Origin: Candidatus Sumerlaeota bacterium
Lineage (GTDB): Bacteria; Sumerlaeota; Sumerlaeia; UBA8349
Direction: 5' to 3'
Assembly (NCBI GenBank): GCA_016931035.1
Contig: JAFGFN010000097.1
Coordinates: forward strand, 1 to 32,947
DNA: 32,947 nucleotides
Part shown: positions 1-7,689 of the stretch, piece by piece
Layout of the letters: each line of letters opens with the position of its first letter
How positions within the stretch are numbered: the stretch's first letter is position 1
Notes under the pieces: generated by a model
Seen by the model: only the letters and a program-made list of their open reading frames with translations
Database searches by the model: none
What the model was told of the DNA's origin: nothing
Translations under genes and position numbers: made by a program

Positions 1-111
1 ACACCCCCCGCGCGACCGCAAAAAACAAAAACCACCCCGCGTCCTACGCCACCCCTCGCTTTCCGTTTGGCGTGAAGGATCTCGGTCTCATTCGGAGAGA
101 CGAGTATGACC

Positions 112-146
112 TTGACAATAACCCCCTTGTTCCAGGATGCTAGGAT
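112..146 (+). promoter_or_regulatory. Weak candidate promoter for the lipid operon
   Basis: A perfect TTGACA lies at 112-117. The best -10-like hexamer, TAGGAT at 141-146, is 23 bases away, which is longer than normal; GATGCT at 136-141 has a better spacing but a poor match. The rest of positions 1-252 shows no gene I can support. I list the site because it is the only sigma70-like element upstream of the ACP gene. The operon could equally begin outside the window. Confidence 0.25.
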
Positions 147-252
147 GAACGTGCGCGTAGGTACCCGGCTGGAGGTCCGAGAACCGGATCGGACACGGTA
201 GGGGAATGCTCGGCTAGGCCCGGCAGGCCGGATTTGTTCGGAGGTGTGACGG

Positions 253-537
253 ATGAACAAGGGGGAGTTGCTGGAGCGTGTGAAAGGCTTGCTGGCGGAG
301 GAATTCGAGCTGAATGGGGCCGATTTGCGCGCCGATTCGACGCTCTACGAGCAGTTGGGGCTCGACAGCCTGGACAGCGTCGACTTGGTCGCCGCCCTCG
401 AGAAGGAATTCGGCTTCAAGGTCGTTCGCGTTACGGACGAGGAGACGATCCGGGCGATTCGCACGGTGAGCGACGTTTGCGACTTCGTCGAGCACAAGCT
501 GGCGGGAGAACCTTCCGGCCCAAGAGACAACGCTTGA
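253..537 (+). CDS. Acyl carrier protein
   Basis: This 94-residue protein has the size and four-helix layout of a type II acyl carrier protein. The attachment motif GLDSLDSVDL is clear, and Ser39 is the expected 4'-phosphopantetheine site. The ATG at 253 follows a strong Shine-Dalgarno sequence, CGGAGGTG at 239-246. It is the first gene in the window of a same-strand run containing a ketosynthase, dehydratase, thioesterase, ligase and two acyltransferases, so it probably carries the growing chain of that dedicated pathway rather than serving general fatty acid synthesis. The last 10 or so residues (EPSGPRDNA) look like a disordered tail. The ACP call is firm; the pathway assignment rests on context. 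Confidence 0.92.
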   Translation: MNKGELLERVKGLLAEEFELNGADLRADSTLYEQLGLDSLDSVDLVAALEKEFGFKVVRVTDEETIRAIRTVSDVCDFVEHKLAGEPSGPRDNA

Positions 538-552
538 GGTCGTGACTCGATT

Positions 553-1458
553 GTGGGAACCGTTTTCGCAGATCGGCGCAAAACCCTGAACGACACTCAA
601 GATGGAACGTCCCGGAGCGGCCGGTCCCGCGGTGTCCTTTCCGAATCGTTGCTTCTTCTCTCGATCAACGCGGTCTACTTCCCCTATATCGCTTTCTTCT
701 CGCTGCTTTTTCTTGTGTTTGTTGTCCCTTGGTTTCTTCTGATCTTTGCGGGGACCGGGCGAGGCCGACTCGACGACGCGGTGCGCGTGCAGAACGTCCT
801 GTTCGGACGATTCCTCCTTCTTCTTTCGCGCCCGCTGGTGCGGGTCGATCTGTCGGGCGCCGAGCATTTTCCTCGCGAGACGCCGTGCATTCTGGCGCTC
901 AACCACCGGTGTTTCGCCGACATCATCCTTTCCACTCGACTGCCGATCCGCAACGCGAACGTGGTGATTCGCTCGTGGCCGTTTCGGATTCCCGTGTTCG
1001 GCTCGTTCATGCGGGGCGCGGGGTACTTCGACATCGAGTCCCGGCCGTTCGACGAGCTGGTCGAGACGGTTCGCGAGCAGGCGGCGCGCGGCGTCTCGCT
1101 CGTCGTTTTTCCCGAGGGACATCGCAGCCGCGACGGACGACTCCAGGCGTTTCGCTCGGGAGCGTTCCTTGTCGCGGAACTCTGCGATTTGCCGATCGTC
1201 CCCGTCTGTCTGACCGGTTCGGAAAGAATGATCCCATACGGGCATTTTCTGTTGCGGCCCGCGCGGATCGAGGTGAGAATCTTCGAGCCGATTCATCCGT
1301 CGCGCTTCCCCGAAGAGAAACGCGCGCTGAAAATGCGCCGCGAGGCCGAGCGGGTCGTGCGGCGCTATCTCGGAGAAGAGAACGGGGCGAACGGCGATGG
1401 GCGCGAGGAAAGCGCGCTCGGGGAAACGGCCGAGGCGCCCTTGTCCGAGGAATTCTGA
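553..1458 (+). CDS. PlsC-like 1-acylglycerol-3-phosphate O-acyltransferase family protein
   Basis: The 301-residue protein has a hydrophobic N-terminal anchor (about residues 31-66) followed by an LPLAT domain. Motif I is NHRCFAD with His118 and Asp123 (HX4D); motif III is FPEGHRS at 186-192. Both are as expected for an acyltransferase moving an acyl group from ACP or CoA to a hydroxyl of a lipid. The GTG at 553 is used as start, 15 bases after the ACP stop. Aryl-polyene and related loci also carry an acyltransferase of this fold, so a role in attaching the product to a lipid head is an inference. The tail after about residue 280 is Glu/Gly/Ala-rich. Its last 36 bases (1421-1456) are found again, imperfectly, at 1704-1737, so this end of the gene has been duplicated around a repeat block. 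Confidence 0.85.
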   Translation: MGTVFADRRKTLNDTQDGTSRSGRSRGVLSESLLLLSINAVYFPYIAFFSLLFLVFVVPWFLLIFAGTGRGRLDDAVRVQNVLFGRFLLLLSRPLVRVDLSGAEHFPRETPCILALNHRCFADIILSTRLPIRNANVVIRSWPFRIPVFGSFMRGAGYFDIESRPFDELVETVREQAARGVSLVVFPEGHRSRDGRLQAFRSGAFLVAELCDLPIVPVCLTGSERMIPYGHFLLRPARIEVRIFEPIHPSRFPEEKRALKMRREAERVVRRYLGEENGANGDGREESALGETAEAPLSEEF

Positions 1459-1485
1459 TGTACGGTGAAAAGAAGGCCGTGGAGT

Positions 1486-1580
1486 TCCATACCGCCCCCT
1501 GCGGGGGCTCTTATGAAGGAGGGCGTTGTTTCCCACGGGCTGACGCCCGTGGCTAGCCTCATACCGCCCGCTACGCGGGC
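1486..1580 (-). repeat. Three-hairpin interspersed repeat, copy A (inverted)
   Basis: About 95 bases contain three small palindromes in order: GCCCCCTGCGGGGGC-type at 1494-1508, CCCACGGGCTGACGCCCGTGG at 1532-1552 (quoted only by its ends: CCCACGGG and CCCGTGG), and CCCGCTACGCGGG at 1567-1579. Read on the minus strand, the whole block aligns with 1774-1868, so these are two copies of one element in opposite orientation. No protein is supported in it. It is probably a non-autonomous REP/MITE-like element or a small structured RNA module. Confidence 0.8.
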
Positions 1581-1587
1581 TGAGAAT

Positions 1588-1697
1588 AGTCGAGGAAAGC
1601 ACACGCGTGAGGAGTCGAGGAAAGCACACGCGTGAGGAGTCGAGGAAGACGCGCGTGAGGAGTCGAGGAAGACGCGCGTGAGGAGTCGAGGAAGGGG
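1588..1697 (+). repeat. Short tandem repeat of 25/23-base units
   Basis: Two 25-base units (1588-1612, 1613-1637) are followed by two 23-base units (1638-1660, 1661-1683) and a partial fifth (1684-1697). All begin AGTCGAGGAA and end CGCGTGAGG. The 25-base and 23-base forms occur in pairs, which suggests two rounds of duplication. The block lies between the two inverted three-hairpin repeats. Confidence 0.85.
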
Positions 1698-1703
1698 CAC
1701 TTA

Positions 1704-1737
1704 GGGAAACGACCGAACCGCCTGTCCGAGGAATTCT
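1704..1737 (+). repeat. Duplicated copy of the 3' end of the upstream acyltransferase gene
   Basis: Positions 1704-1737 match 1421-1456, the last codons of the preceding acyltransferase gene, from GGGAAACG through GTCCGAGGAATTCT with a few mismatches and a 2-base gap. The first copy ends in TGA and the second in TAG. The pair flanks hairpin copy A and the tandem repeat, so it looks like the footprint of an insertion or a slipped duplication. Confidence 0.75.
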
Positions 1738-1773
1738 AGTGTCGTGTCTCACAAGTTCTTTGCATAATCCGTA

Positions 1774-1868
1774 GCCCGCGCAGCGGGCGCCATAGGGTTA
1801 GCCACGGGCGTAAGCCCGTGGAAAAGGTCGTTTTCTTGTACAAGAGCCCCCGCAGGGGGCGGCATAAA
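1774..1868 (+). repeat. Three-hairpin interspersed repeat, copy B
   Basis: The three palindromes are GCCCGCGCAGCGGGC (1774-1788), CCACGGGCGTAAGCCCGTGG (1802-1821) and GCCCCCGCAGGGGGC (1846-1860), in the order and spacing of copy A read in reverse complement. Between them the two copies share GGTTAGCCACGGGC-like and AAGAGCCCC stretches, with linker divergence. The element ends about 34 bases before the start of the ligase gene, so it lies in that gene's 5' leader if the operon is transcribed through. Confidence 0.8.
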
Positions 1869-1901
1869 CACTGCAAATCGCTCCCGGGACACTATATTCA
1901 C

Positions 1902-3224
1902 ATGCCGCAACCGTTCCTCCCCGATTGTCCGATGCGAGCGTTTTCGTCCGTGGAGTACGGCTCGACGGGCGAGATCGCCGCGCTTCAGGGCCGGCTCCTT
2001 TCCGAACACGTTCGATACGCCGCCGAGTCTTCTCCCTTTTATCGCGATCTTTTCGGGCAACACGGCGTCGATCCCGAAGCGGTGCGAACACTGGACGACC
2101 TGGCGTCGTTGCCCTGTACCGGGAAATCCGATTTGTCCGATCGCGGTCCCGACTTTCTGGCCGTCGCGCCGGAGGAAGTCGCGGATGTGTGTCTGACCTC
2201 CGCGACGACCGGCGATTCGCCGTCGGTCCTGCTGCAGACTGCTTCGGACCTCGCGCGGCTGGCCTACAACGAGGAAGCGGCGTTCGCGATGGTCGGCGTC
2301 GGCCCGGGCGACACGATGTTGGTGTGCGCCGCGATCGACCGATGTTTCATGGCCGGGCTGGCCTACTATCTCGGCGGCCTCAACGTCGGCGCGCGGATGG
2401 TGCGCGCCGGATCGGGCAGCGCCGCGCAGCAATGGAGGATGTTGAAGACGGCGAAGGCGAACGTCCTAGTCGGGGTGCCTTCGCTGCTTTGGAGGATCGC
2501 CGAGTACGCCTTGGAGAACGGCGACGACCCGCGGCGCGCCCGTGTCAAGGCGCTTATCGCCATCGGCGAGCCGACGCGAGGGCGCGACCTGACTCTTCTT
2601 CCCGCGACAAAAAGATTGGAGGAAGTCTGGGGCGCGCGGATATACTCGACTTACGCCTCGACGGAGGTCGCCACGGCGTTTTGCGAGTGTCCCGAGCGAT
2701 GCGGCGGACATCTGAGGGCGGAACTGGCGGCGGTCGAAATCCTCGACGACTCGGGCCGCCTTGTCGCTCCGGGCGAGACGGGCGAGGTCGTGGTGACGCC
2801 GTTCGGGGTGCGCGCCATGCCGTTAATCCGGTTTCGGACGGGCGACGTCGCTTTCCTGATCGAGGAACCTTGCGCCTGCGGGAGACGCACGCCGAGGCTC
2901 GGGCCGGTGCTCGGTCGCAAGAGCCAGATGCTAAAGTATAAGGGAACGACGCTGTTCCCGCAGTCCATTCTCGCCCCGCTTTCGGGCCGCCGCGACGTGG
3001 CCGGGGCGTTCGTCGAGGCGCATCGCAACGCCGACGGCACGGATCGCGTGGTCGTCTTCGTCGCGGTCCGCGACGCCTCGTTGACCGAGGAACGCCTTGC
3101 GGAGGAGCTGCGCGCGGCGCTTCGCGTCGTGCCCGAGATCCGGACAATAGAGGGCGGGGAACTTCAACGAAGGATGCTTCCGGAGGGCAAGCGCAAGCCG
3201 ATCGTCTTCTTCGATTGCAGGTAG
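1902..3224 (+). CDS. PaaK-like adenylate-forming acyl/aryl ligase
   Basis: This 440-residue protein belongs to the phenylacetate-CoA ligase (PaaK) branch of the adenylate-forming enzymes, which activate a carboxylic acid as an acyl-AMP and pass it to CoA or an ACP. Visible motifs are the phosphate loop TSATTGDSP (99-107, a variant of SSGTTG), YASTE (251-255), FRTGD (311-315) and the hinge-like GRKSQMLKYKG with LFPQSI. Cys261, 263, 267, 324 and 326 form CxC-type clusters that could bind a metal. The ATG at 1902 is preferred to the upstream TTG at 1818, because the intervening codons fall in a repeat element; ATG 1932 is a further alternative. In this operon the enzyme most likely loads a starter acid onto the ACP at 253. 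The substrate cannot be read from sequence. Confidence 0.82.
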   Translation: MPQPFLPDCPMRAFSSVEYGSTGEIAALQGRLLSEHVRYAAESSPFYRDLFGQHGVDPEAVRTLDDLASLPCTGKSDLSDRGPDFLAVAPEEVADVCLTSATTGDSPSVLLQTASDLARLAYNEEAAFAMVGVGPGDTMLVCAAIDRCFMAGLAYYLGGLNVGARMVRAGSGSAAQQWRMLKTAKANVLVGVPSLLWRIAEYALENGDDPRRARVKALIAIGEPTRGRDLTLLPATKRLEEVWGARIYSTYASTEVATAFCECPERCGGHLRAELAAVEILDDSGRLVAPGETGEVVVTPFGVRAMPLIRFRTGDVAFLIEEPCACGRRTPRLGPVLGRKSQMLKYKGTTLFPQSILAPLSGRRDVAGAFVEAHRNADGTDRVVVFVAVRDASLTEERLAEELRAALRVVPEIRTIEGGELQRRMLPEGKRKPIVFFDCR

Positions 3225-3241
3225 AGAGAAGGGAATTCGAG

Positions 3242-4345
3242 ATGGGAATCGCTCCTGAGAAGAATCGTTGGGGACGGCACTTCGGCGCCGAGGAAATCGC
3301 CGAGGCGCGCGACTCGGGCCGTCTGTTGACGATGGAGCTCGAGACCAGCTACTTGTGCAATCTCCGCTGCATCTATTGCTACAGTCTCGCGGGAGAGCGG
3401 CGGCACAACGAGCTCACCCTGGACGAGATCTACGACGTGATCGAACAAGGGATCGACCTGGGACTGCGGCGCGTGATCCTGATCGGCGGCGGCGAGCCGA
3501 TGATGCATCCGCAGATCATGGACGTCGTCGCCTTTCTTGGCGACAAGGGACTCGGTATCGATCTTTTCACCAACGGGACTCTCATCGACGGCGACACGGC
3601 GCGCCGGCTCCTCGATTTCGGGGTCGAGCCGGTGGTCAAGCTCAACAGCCTGAAGGCGGACGTTCAGGATTTCCTGGTCGACACTCCTGGGGCCTACGAC
3701 CTGATCCGGCGCGGAATCGACAATCTGATCGAGGCGGGCTACCCGACCGCCGACCTCGACATGGGGATCGAGACCATCATCTGCGCGCAGAACTACGACG
3801 AGATCCCCGACTTGTGGCGGTGGGCGCGCGATCGCAAGATCGTTCCGTACGTCGAAATGATCACGTTCCAGGGTCGCGCGCGCGATCGCAGCGATCTCAA
3901 CGTCCCGGTGGACGATCTGCACCGGCTGTTCGACCGGCTCGCCGCCATCGATTCCGAGGAGTACGGACGCACTTGGCAAGCACATCCGCCGGTGGCGGCG
4001 CTGAGCTGCTCGCGGCACGAATACTCGTGCACGATCACGGCCAACGGCTACGTGCAGCCATGCACCGGGATCGACATTCGAGTGGGGAGCATCCGCCACA
4101 CGCCGTTGGCGACGATCCTGAACGAGAGTCCGGTGATCCAGAGCCTGAGGCACGTGCGGCGCAACATCAAAGGCGCGTGCCGCAGCTGCGAGATGCTCGA
4201 AACGTGTTACGGCTGCCGCGGGATGGCCTACCATCTGACCGGCGACTACCTCGCGCCCGATCCTCTGTGCTGGCGCAATCCCGAACACATCCGGATCGGA
4301 CGCGCGTGTCCCATCCTGGTGTGCGACAAGAGCGAGAATCCATGA
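3242..4345 (+). CDS. Radical SAM protein with SPASM-like C-terminal cysteine cluster
   Basis: The 367-residue protein carries the radical SAM motif CNLRCIYC (Cys39, 43, 46) near its N-terminus, followed by a GGGEP motif typical of AdoMet binding. The C-terminal third is rich in cysteines: the segment around CRSCEMLETCYGC and a later CPILVC fit a SPASM/twitch domain holding one or two auxiliary Fe-S clusters. Such enzymes carry out radical oxidations, couplings or peptide modifications. The start at ATG 3242 is preceded by AGAAGGG; an in-frame TTG at 3215 lies inside the ligase gene. The stop overlaps the next start (ATGA at 4342-4345), so it is translationally coupled with the dehydratase gene. 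A role modifying the acyl chain or starter is inferred only from the operon. Confidence 0.85.
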   Translation: MGIAPEKNRWGRHFGAEEIAEARDSGRLLTMELETSYLCNLRCIYCYSLAGERRHNELTLDEIYDVIEQGIDLGLRRVILIGGGEPMMHPQIMDVVAFLGDKGLGIDLFTNGTLIDGDTARRLLDFGVEPVVKLNSLKADVQDFLVDTPGAYDLIRRGIDNLIEAGYPTADLDMGIETIICAQNYDEIPDLWRWARDRKIVPYVEMITFQGRARDRSDLNVPVDDLHRLFDRLAAIDSEEYGRTWQAHPPVAALSCSRHEYSCTITANGYVQPCTGIDIRVGSIRHTPLATILNESPVIQSLRHVRRNIKGACRSCEMLETCYGCRGMAYHLTGDYLAPDPLCWRNPEHIRIGRACPILVCDKSENP

Positions 4346-5295
4346 CGTCCGACGCCGCCCGCTTCGTCCTGCCTCTGGCGGCGCGCGAGATCGTGCCGCA
4401 GAGCGGGCGAATGCTGTTGATCGACGAGTTGACGGAGTGGGAGCCCGGTCGCGCCCGGTCGCGCCTAGCGGTGGGATCGAGCGGCGACGGAGCGAGTCTT
4501 TTTTTCGATCCCGAGGGAAATCTCGACCGCGCGGCCCGAGTCGAGATGCTCGCGCAGCTGGTCGCCGCGCAACGAGGCTACGAACAGAGTTTGAAGGGAG
4601 AGAGGCCGAGCACGGGGTATCTCGTCGGCTTGAAGAACATGGTTCTCTCGAGCCGCGCCCGGCGAAGCGACGAGTTGCTTTTGGAGTGCGAGGAGTCGCT
4701 CCGGATCGAAGGGGCGTTGATCGAGAGAGTGAGAATGCTACGCGGCGACGAGGTTCTCGCCCAGGGCGACGTGAAGGTTTGGGAACAGGAGGGCCCACTG
4801 CCTCTGGATCTGTCGGGGCCGTCGCCGCAGACCGCCGTTCGAGATGCGGACCGAACGTGGCGCCCGACCTCGGATGTCGCGGGGGTCATCGAGGAGCGAA
4901 GTCCGATGTGCCGCAGTCTTCTCGAGCGTCTTTTCGGTTTCCAGGACTCGACGCCGGGAACGATCGAAGGAGTCTTCTCCTTCGGTCCGGACTTCCCCGG
5001 CTTCGATGGCCACTTTCCCGGATTCCCGATTTTGCCGGCCGTCGTCATGGTCCAGGCGGGAATGTTGTTGTGCGAGTTGTCGGCCCGACGCCGTTTGCGC
5101 CTGGCGGCGATCTCCCAAGCGAAGTTCTCGAAACGCGTCGGGCCGGACGAACTGTTGAGGGTTCGCGCGACCTTCGATCCGGCGCTTGTCGCGTCGGGGG
5201 AACGATTCTCGGGGAAGGTGCGGCTGACAAGCGGCGACGAGACGGTCGCGCAGTACACCTGTCACGTCGAGCCCATGGTGGGAGGCCGGGAATGA
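4342..5295 (+). CDS. Double-hotdog 3-hydroxyacyl-ACP dehydratase
   Basis: The 317-residue protein looks like two hotdog domains fused in tandem. The first (about 10-150) resembles ApeP/FabZ-like dehydratases: SGRMLLIDE, then RVEMLAQ with Glu68 at the catalytic acid position and a GYLVGLKN strand; Gln20 stands where a His would be expected. The second (about 185-310) has the FabZ loop DGHFPGFPILPAVV with His224, but Gln238 replaces the usual acid. One His and one acid are thus split between the halves, which would give a single composite active site. It would remove water from 3-hydroxyacyl-ACP, building conjugated or internal double bonds. It overlaps both neighbours by 4 bases (ATGA). The fold is well supported; the one-site model is inference. 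Confidence 0.8.
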   Translation: MTSDAARFVLPLAAREIVPQSGRMLLIDELTEWEPGRARSRLAVGSSGDGASLFFDPEGNLDRAARVEMLAQLVAAQRGYEQSLKGERPSTGYLVGLKNMVLSSRARRSDELLLECEESLRIEGALIERVRMLRGDEVLAQGDVKVWEQEGPLPLDLSGPSPQTAVRDADRTWRPTSDVAGVIEERSPMCRSLLERLFGFQDSTPGTIEGVFSFGPDFPGFDGHFPGFPILPAVVMVQAGMLLCELSARRRLRLAAISQAKFSKRVGPDELLRVRATFDPALVASGERFSGKVRLTSGDETVAQYTCHVEPMVGGRE

Positions 5296-5768
5296 CAAGG
5301 ACTCGACGCAAGAACGGATACTTCGAGCCCGAGCCCGGCGCACCGCCGCCCTTGGAGGCGCAGGCGGTTCGCCGCGTTCGTTTCGAGGAAGTGGATGCGT
5401 TGGGGATCGTCTGGCACGGTCGTTATGCCAGTTTTCTCGAGGATGCGCGCGCCGAATTCGGCCTCAAGTACGGGTTGGACTATCTGGACATGCGTCGGGA
5501 AGGGTTCGTCGCGCCTATCGTCGAGTTCCATCTGGACTACCTGCATCCTCTTCGACTGGGCGACGAGTTCACCGTCGCCGCCACGATGCTCTGGAGCGAG
5601 TCGGCGCGCCTGAATTCCGAATTCCGCATCCGCGGCTCCGACGGACGCGACATCGCCCGCGGCTACACGGTCCAAATCCTGACGGATCTCGACGGTCAAG
5701 TGCTTCTCACGTGGCCGGCCTACCTGGAGAGGTGGCGGCAATCCTGGAAAAACGGCGAAATGGCATGA
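5292..5768 (+). CDS. 4HBT/YbgC-like acyl thioesterase
   Basis: This 158-residue single hotdog protein has the 4-hydroxybenzoyl-CoA thioesterase signature: FEEVDALGIVWHGRYASF with the catalytic-type Asp in VDALG and the following HGRY, then LEDARAEFG. The family hydrolyses acyl-CoA or acyl-ACP thioesters in the cytoplasm. Aryl-polyene loci carry a thioesterase of the same type, which fits chain release or editing here. A roughly 18-residue basic N-terminal extension precedes the domain. Start and stop both overlap neighbours in ATGA units, so expression is locked to the dehydratase and ketosynthase. Confidence 0.85.
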   Translation: MTRTRRKNGYFEPEPGAPPPLEAQAVRRVRFEEVDALGIVWHGRYASFLEDARAEFGLKYGLDYLDMRREGFVAPIVEFHLDYLHPLRLGDEFTVAATMLWSESARLNSEFRIRGSDGRDIARGYTVQILTDLDGQVLLTWPAYLERWRQSWKNGEMA

Positions 5769-6925
5769 CCGACGCTCGGCGCGACGCCTGCATCGCGGAT
5801 GCCGCCGCGGTCACCGCGTTGGGCGAATCGCTCGACGCGACGTGGACGCGGCTGCGCGCGGGCGAGAGCGCCGTCGCGCCGATCCGCCGGTTCGGAGTCG
5901 AGTCGCTCGATTGTCGCACGGCGGCCTGCGTCGCCGATCTCGACGCCGATCCGCGCGAGGGAGAGAATCTCGTTTGCGCGCTCATGCGTCGCGCGCTCGA
6001 CGCGCTCGATCCGCTTCCGGCGGGGACGTTCGTGATTTGGACCGGCGTCAAGGGCGACGCGGAATTCGTCGAGGCGCAATCCGGGGAGGCGCCGGAGGAC
6101 CGGACCGAGTATCGGGCGCCTTGGCTGCCGCGTCATTATCGTCGTTGGGTCTGCCGGAGATTGGGGCTCGACCCCGAGGAGGGAATCGAGATCAATGCGG
6201 CGTGCGCTTCGTCCGCCGCCGGTATCGCCCTGGCCGCCGACATGGTGAGTTCGGGCGAGAGAGAATCGGTCCTGGTCTGCGCCGCCGACATCGTGAGTCG
6301 TTTTACCCACGTCGGGTTCTGCGCTCTCAAGGCGTTGTCTCCGACGGTCTGCCGACCGTTCGACGCCCGGCGCGACGGCTTGTGCCTGGGCGACGGCGCA
6401 TCGGCCGTCCTGGTCGCCACGCGCGACGTGGCCGAACGGCGGCTGGGCGCGCCGCCGGTGCGAATCGCCGGGTGGGGACTGGCGAACGACGCCAACCACA
6501 TCACCGGGCCCGCCCGCGACGGTCGCGGGCTCAAGGCGGCGATCGGTTCGGCGCTCGACCAGGCCGGGTGCGCCCCCGATGAGATCGAGGCCTACTGCGC
6601 CCACGGGACCGGGACCGTTTACAACGACGCCATGGAACTCACTGCGGTCGAGGCGCTCTTCGGCGACCGGCGTTTCCCGATCTTCTCGGTCAAGGGTGCG
6701 ATCGGACACACCCTGGGCGCGGCGGGCGCCATCGAGGCGGCGATTTCCGCTCGAGCGTTGAGAGACGGCGTCGTCCCGCCGACCGGCGGACTCGACGAGC
6801 CCGAGGAGAGGGGGCGGGGACGCGTCTCGAACGCATCGCAGGATTTTGCGGGCCATCGCATCTTGACGACCAACTCGGGATTCGGAGGCGTGAACGCGGC
6901 CCTGATTCTGGAGAGAAGGCTGTAG
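5765..6925 (+). CDS. Beta-ketoacyl-ACP synthase (FabF-like, catalytic)
   Basis: The 386-residue protein is a thiolase-fold ketosynthase with a full catalytic set: nucleophile Cys147 in NAACASSAAG, His280 in AHGTGTVYND, Lys310 and His315 in SVKGAIGHTLGAAG, and the C-terminal NSGFGGVNAALIL strand. It would condense malonyl-ACP with the growing chain and so set the backbone. It is slightly shorter than FabF (about 410), mainly through a compact N-terminus. It is followed after 29 bases by a cysteine-less ketosynthase-like protein, so the two probably form a KS-CLF heterodimer. The start is taken at ATG 5765, overlapping the thioesterase stop. Confidence 0.9.
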   Translation: MTDARRDACIADAAAVTALGESLDATWTRLRAGESAVAPIRRFGVESLDCRTAACVADLDADPREGENLVCALMRRALDALDPLPAGTFVIWTGVKGDAEFVEAQSGEAPEDRTEYRAPWLPRHYRRWVCRRLGLDPEEGIEINAACASSAAGIALAADMVSSGERESVLVCAADIVSRFTHVGFCALKALSPTVCRPFDARRDGLCLGDGASAVLVATRDVAERRLGAPPVRIAGWGLANDANHITGPARDGRGLKAAIGSALDQAGCAPDEIEAYCAHGTGTVYNDAMELTAVEALFGDRRFPIFSVKGAIGHTLGAAGAIEAAISARALRDGVVPPTGGLDEPEERGRGRVSNASQDFAGHRILTTNSGFGGVNAALILERRL

Positions 6926-6954
6926 GCCGAGGGTGAAGAAACGGAATCGACTCG

Positions 6955-7674
6955 ATGGAAGTCTATGTGACCGGCGGCGGATGGGTCGCCCCCCAAGGCT
7001 ACGGACAATGGAGCGACGGACGCGGCGTCGATCTCTCGCCGTCGGACTCCGACGCGATGGCCTTGCCCCGGGCGCGCGACCTGTTCGACCCGCCTCTGTC
7101 TCGTTACGGCCGCTTCGACCGCTACACCAAGGCGGGATGCGCGGCGATCGCCCTGGCGTTGCGCGATGCGGGTCTTCCGCGCCACGACGAAGACCGCGTC
7201 ATCGGCCTGGTCAGCTCGAGTCTCTACGAAAGCACGCAAACCGATTTCGACTACTACCGCACCACTCTCGAACAGGACGGCGCGCTGGCGAGCCCGAATC
7301 TCTTTTCCTATACGTTGCCCGGCATCGTGTTGGGAGAGTGCGCGGCGCACTTCACGTTGACCGGTCCGACGCTCTGTCTGGGCGAGAAGGACGGGCTCGG
7401 GATGACCGCGCTGCGCGCGGCGCTCTCGTTGCTTCGAGCGGGAAAAGCCGACGTCATGCTCGCCGGACGGATCGAGGGCGCCTCGTCCGGATGGGGAGAA
7501 GCGGGGTTCGAGAAGGGCTCGCAGCCGTTGCAGGGCGCTGTCTTCGTGGTTCTCGAGCGCCGTCCCGCATCCGGTCTTTCCCAACTGCGCCTGGTATGCG
7601 AGAATGAAGAGGTTCGACTGGAGAACGGCGGGCGAATCGCCTCGTTGCTCGATCTTTTCGGAACGGAATCGTAG
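6955..7674 (+). CDS. Ketosynthase-like chain-length-factor protein (no active Cys)
   Basis: The 239-residue protein matches only the N-terminal half of a ketosynthase, as do the short beta-ketoacyl-synthase-like partners in aryl-polyene loci (ApeC type, PF13723-like). Recognisable parts are FDRYTKAGCAAIALAL, LPGIVLGECAAHFTLTGP and a helix after LCLGEKDGLGMTALRAAL. Where a ketosynthase has its nucleophile Cys this protein has Lys/Asp, so it cannot condense by itself. It presumably pairs with the preceding ketosynthase and shapes chain length. The ending after about residue 215 is not recognisable. The family call is good; the partnership rests on adjacency. Confidence 0.75.
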   Translation: MEVYVTGGGWVAPQGYGQWSDGRGVDLSPSDSDAMALPRARDLFDPPLSRYGRFDRYTKAGCAAIALALRDAGLPRHDEDRVIGLVSSSLYESTQTDFDYYRTTLEQDGALASPNLFSYTLPGIVLGECAAHFTLTGPTLCLGEKDGLGMTALRAALSLLRAGKADVMLAGRIEGASSGWGEAGFEKGSQPLQGAVFVVLERRPASGLSQLRLVCENEEVRLENGGRIASLLDLFGTES

Positions 7675-7689
7675 AGGAACGCAACCGCG

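Noticed and set aside
1588..1697. Possible CRISPR array
   Set aside because: Units are directly joined with no spacers, and no cas gene is present.
214..1752. A 512-codon open frame on the minus strand opposite the ACP and acyltransferase genes
   Set aside because: Its low-complexity Arg/Pro/Ser-rich translation mirrors real plus-strand genes and repeats; no domain is visible.
1818..1901. N-terminal extension of the ligase gene
   Set aside because: The extra codons come from hairpin repeat copy B (e.g. KSPRRGR), so the ATG at 1902 is preferred.
3164..4798. Long minus-strand frame of 544 codons
   Set aside because: It is a high-GC shadow of the ligase, radical SAM and dehydratase genes with Arg/Asp-rich composition.
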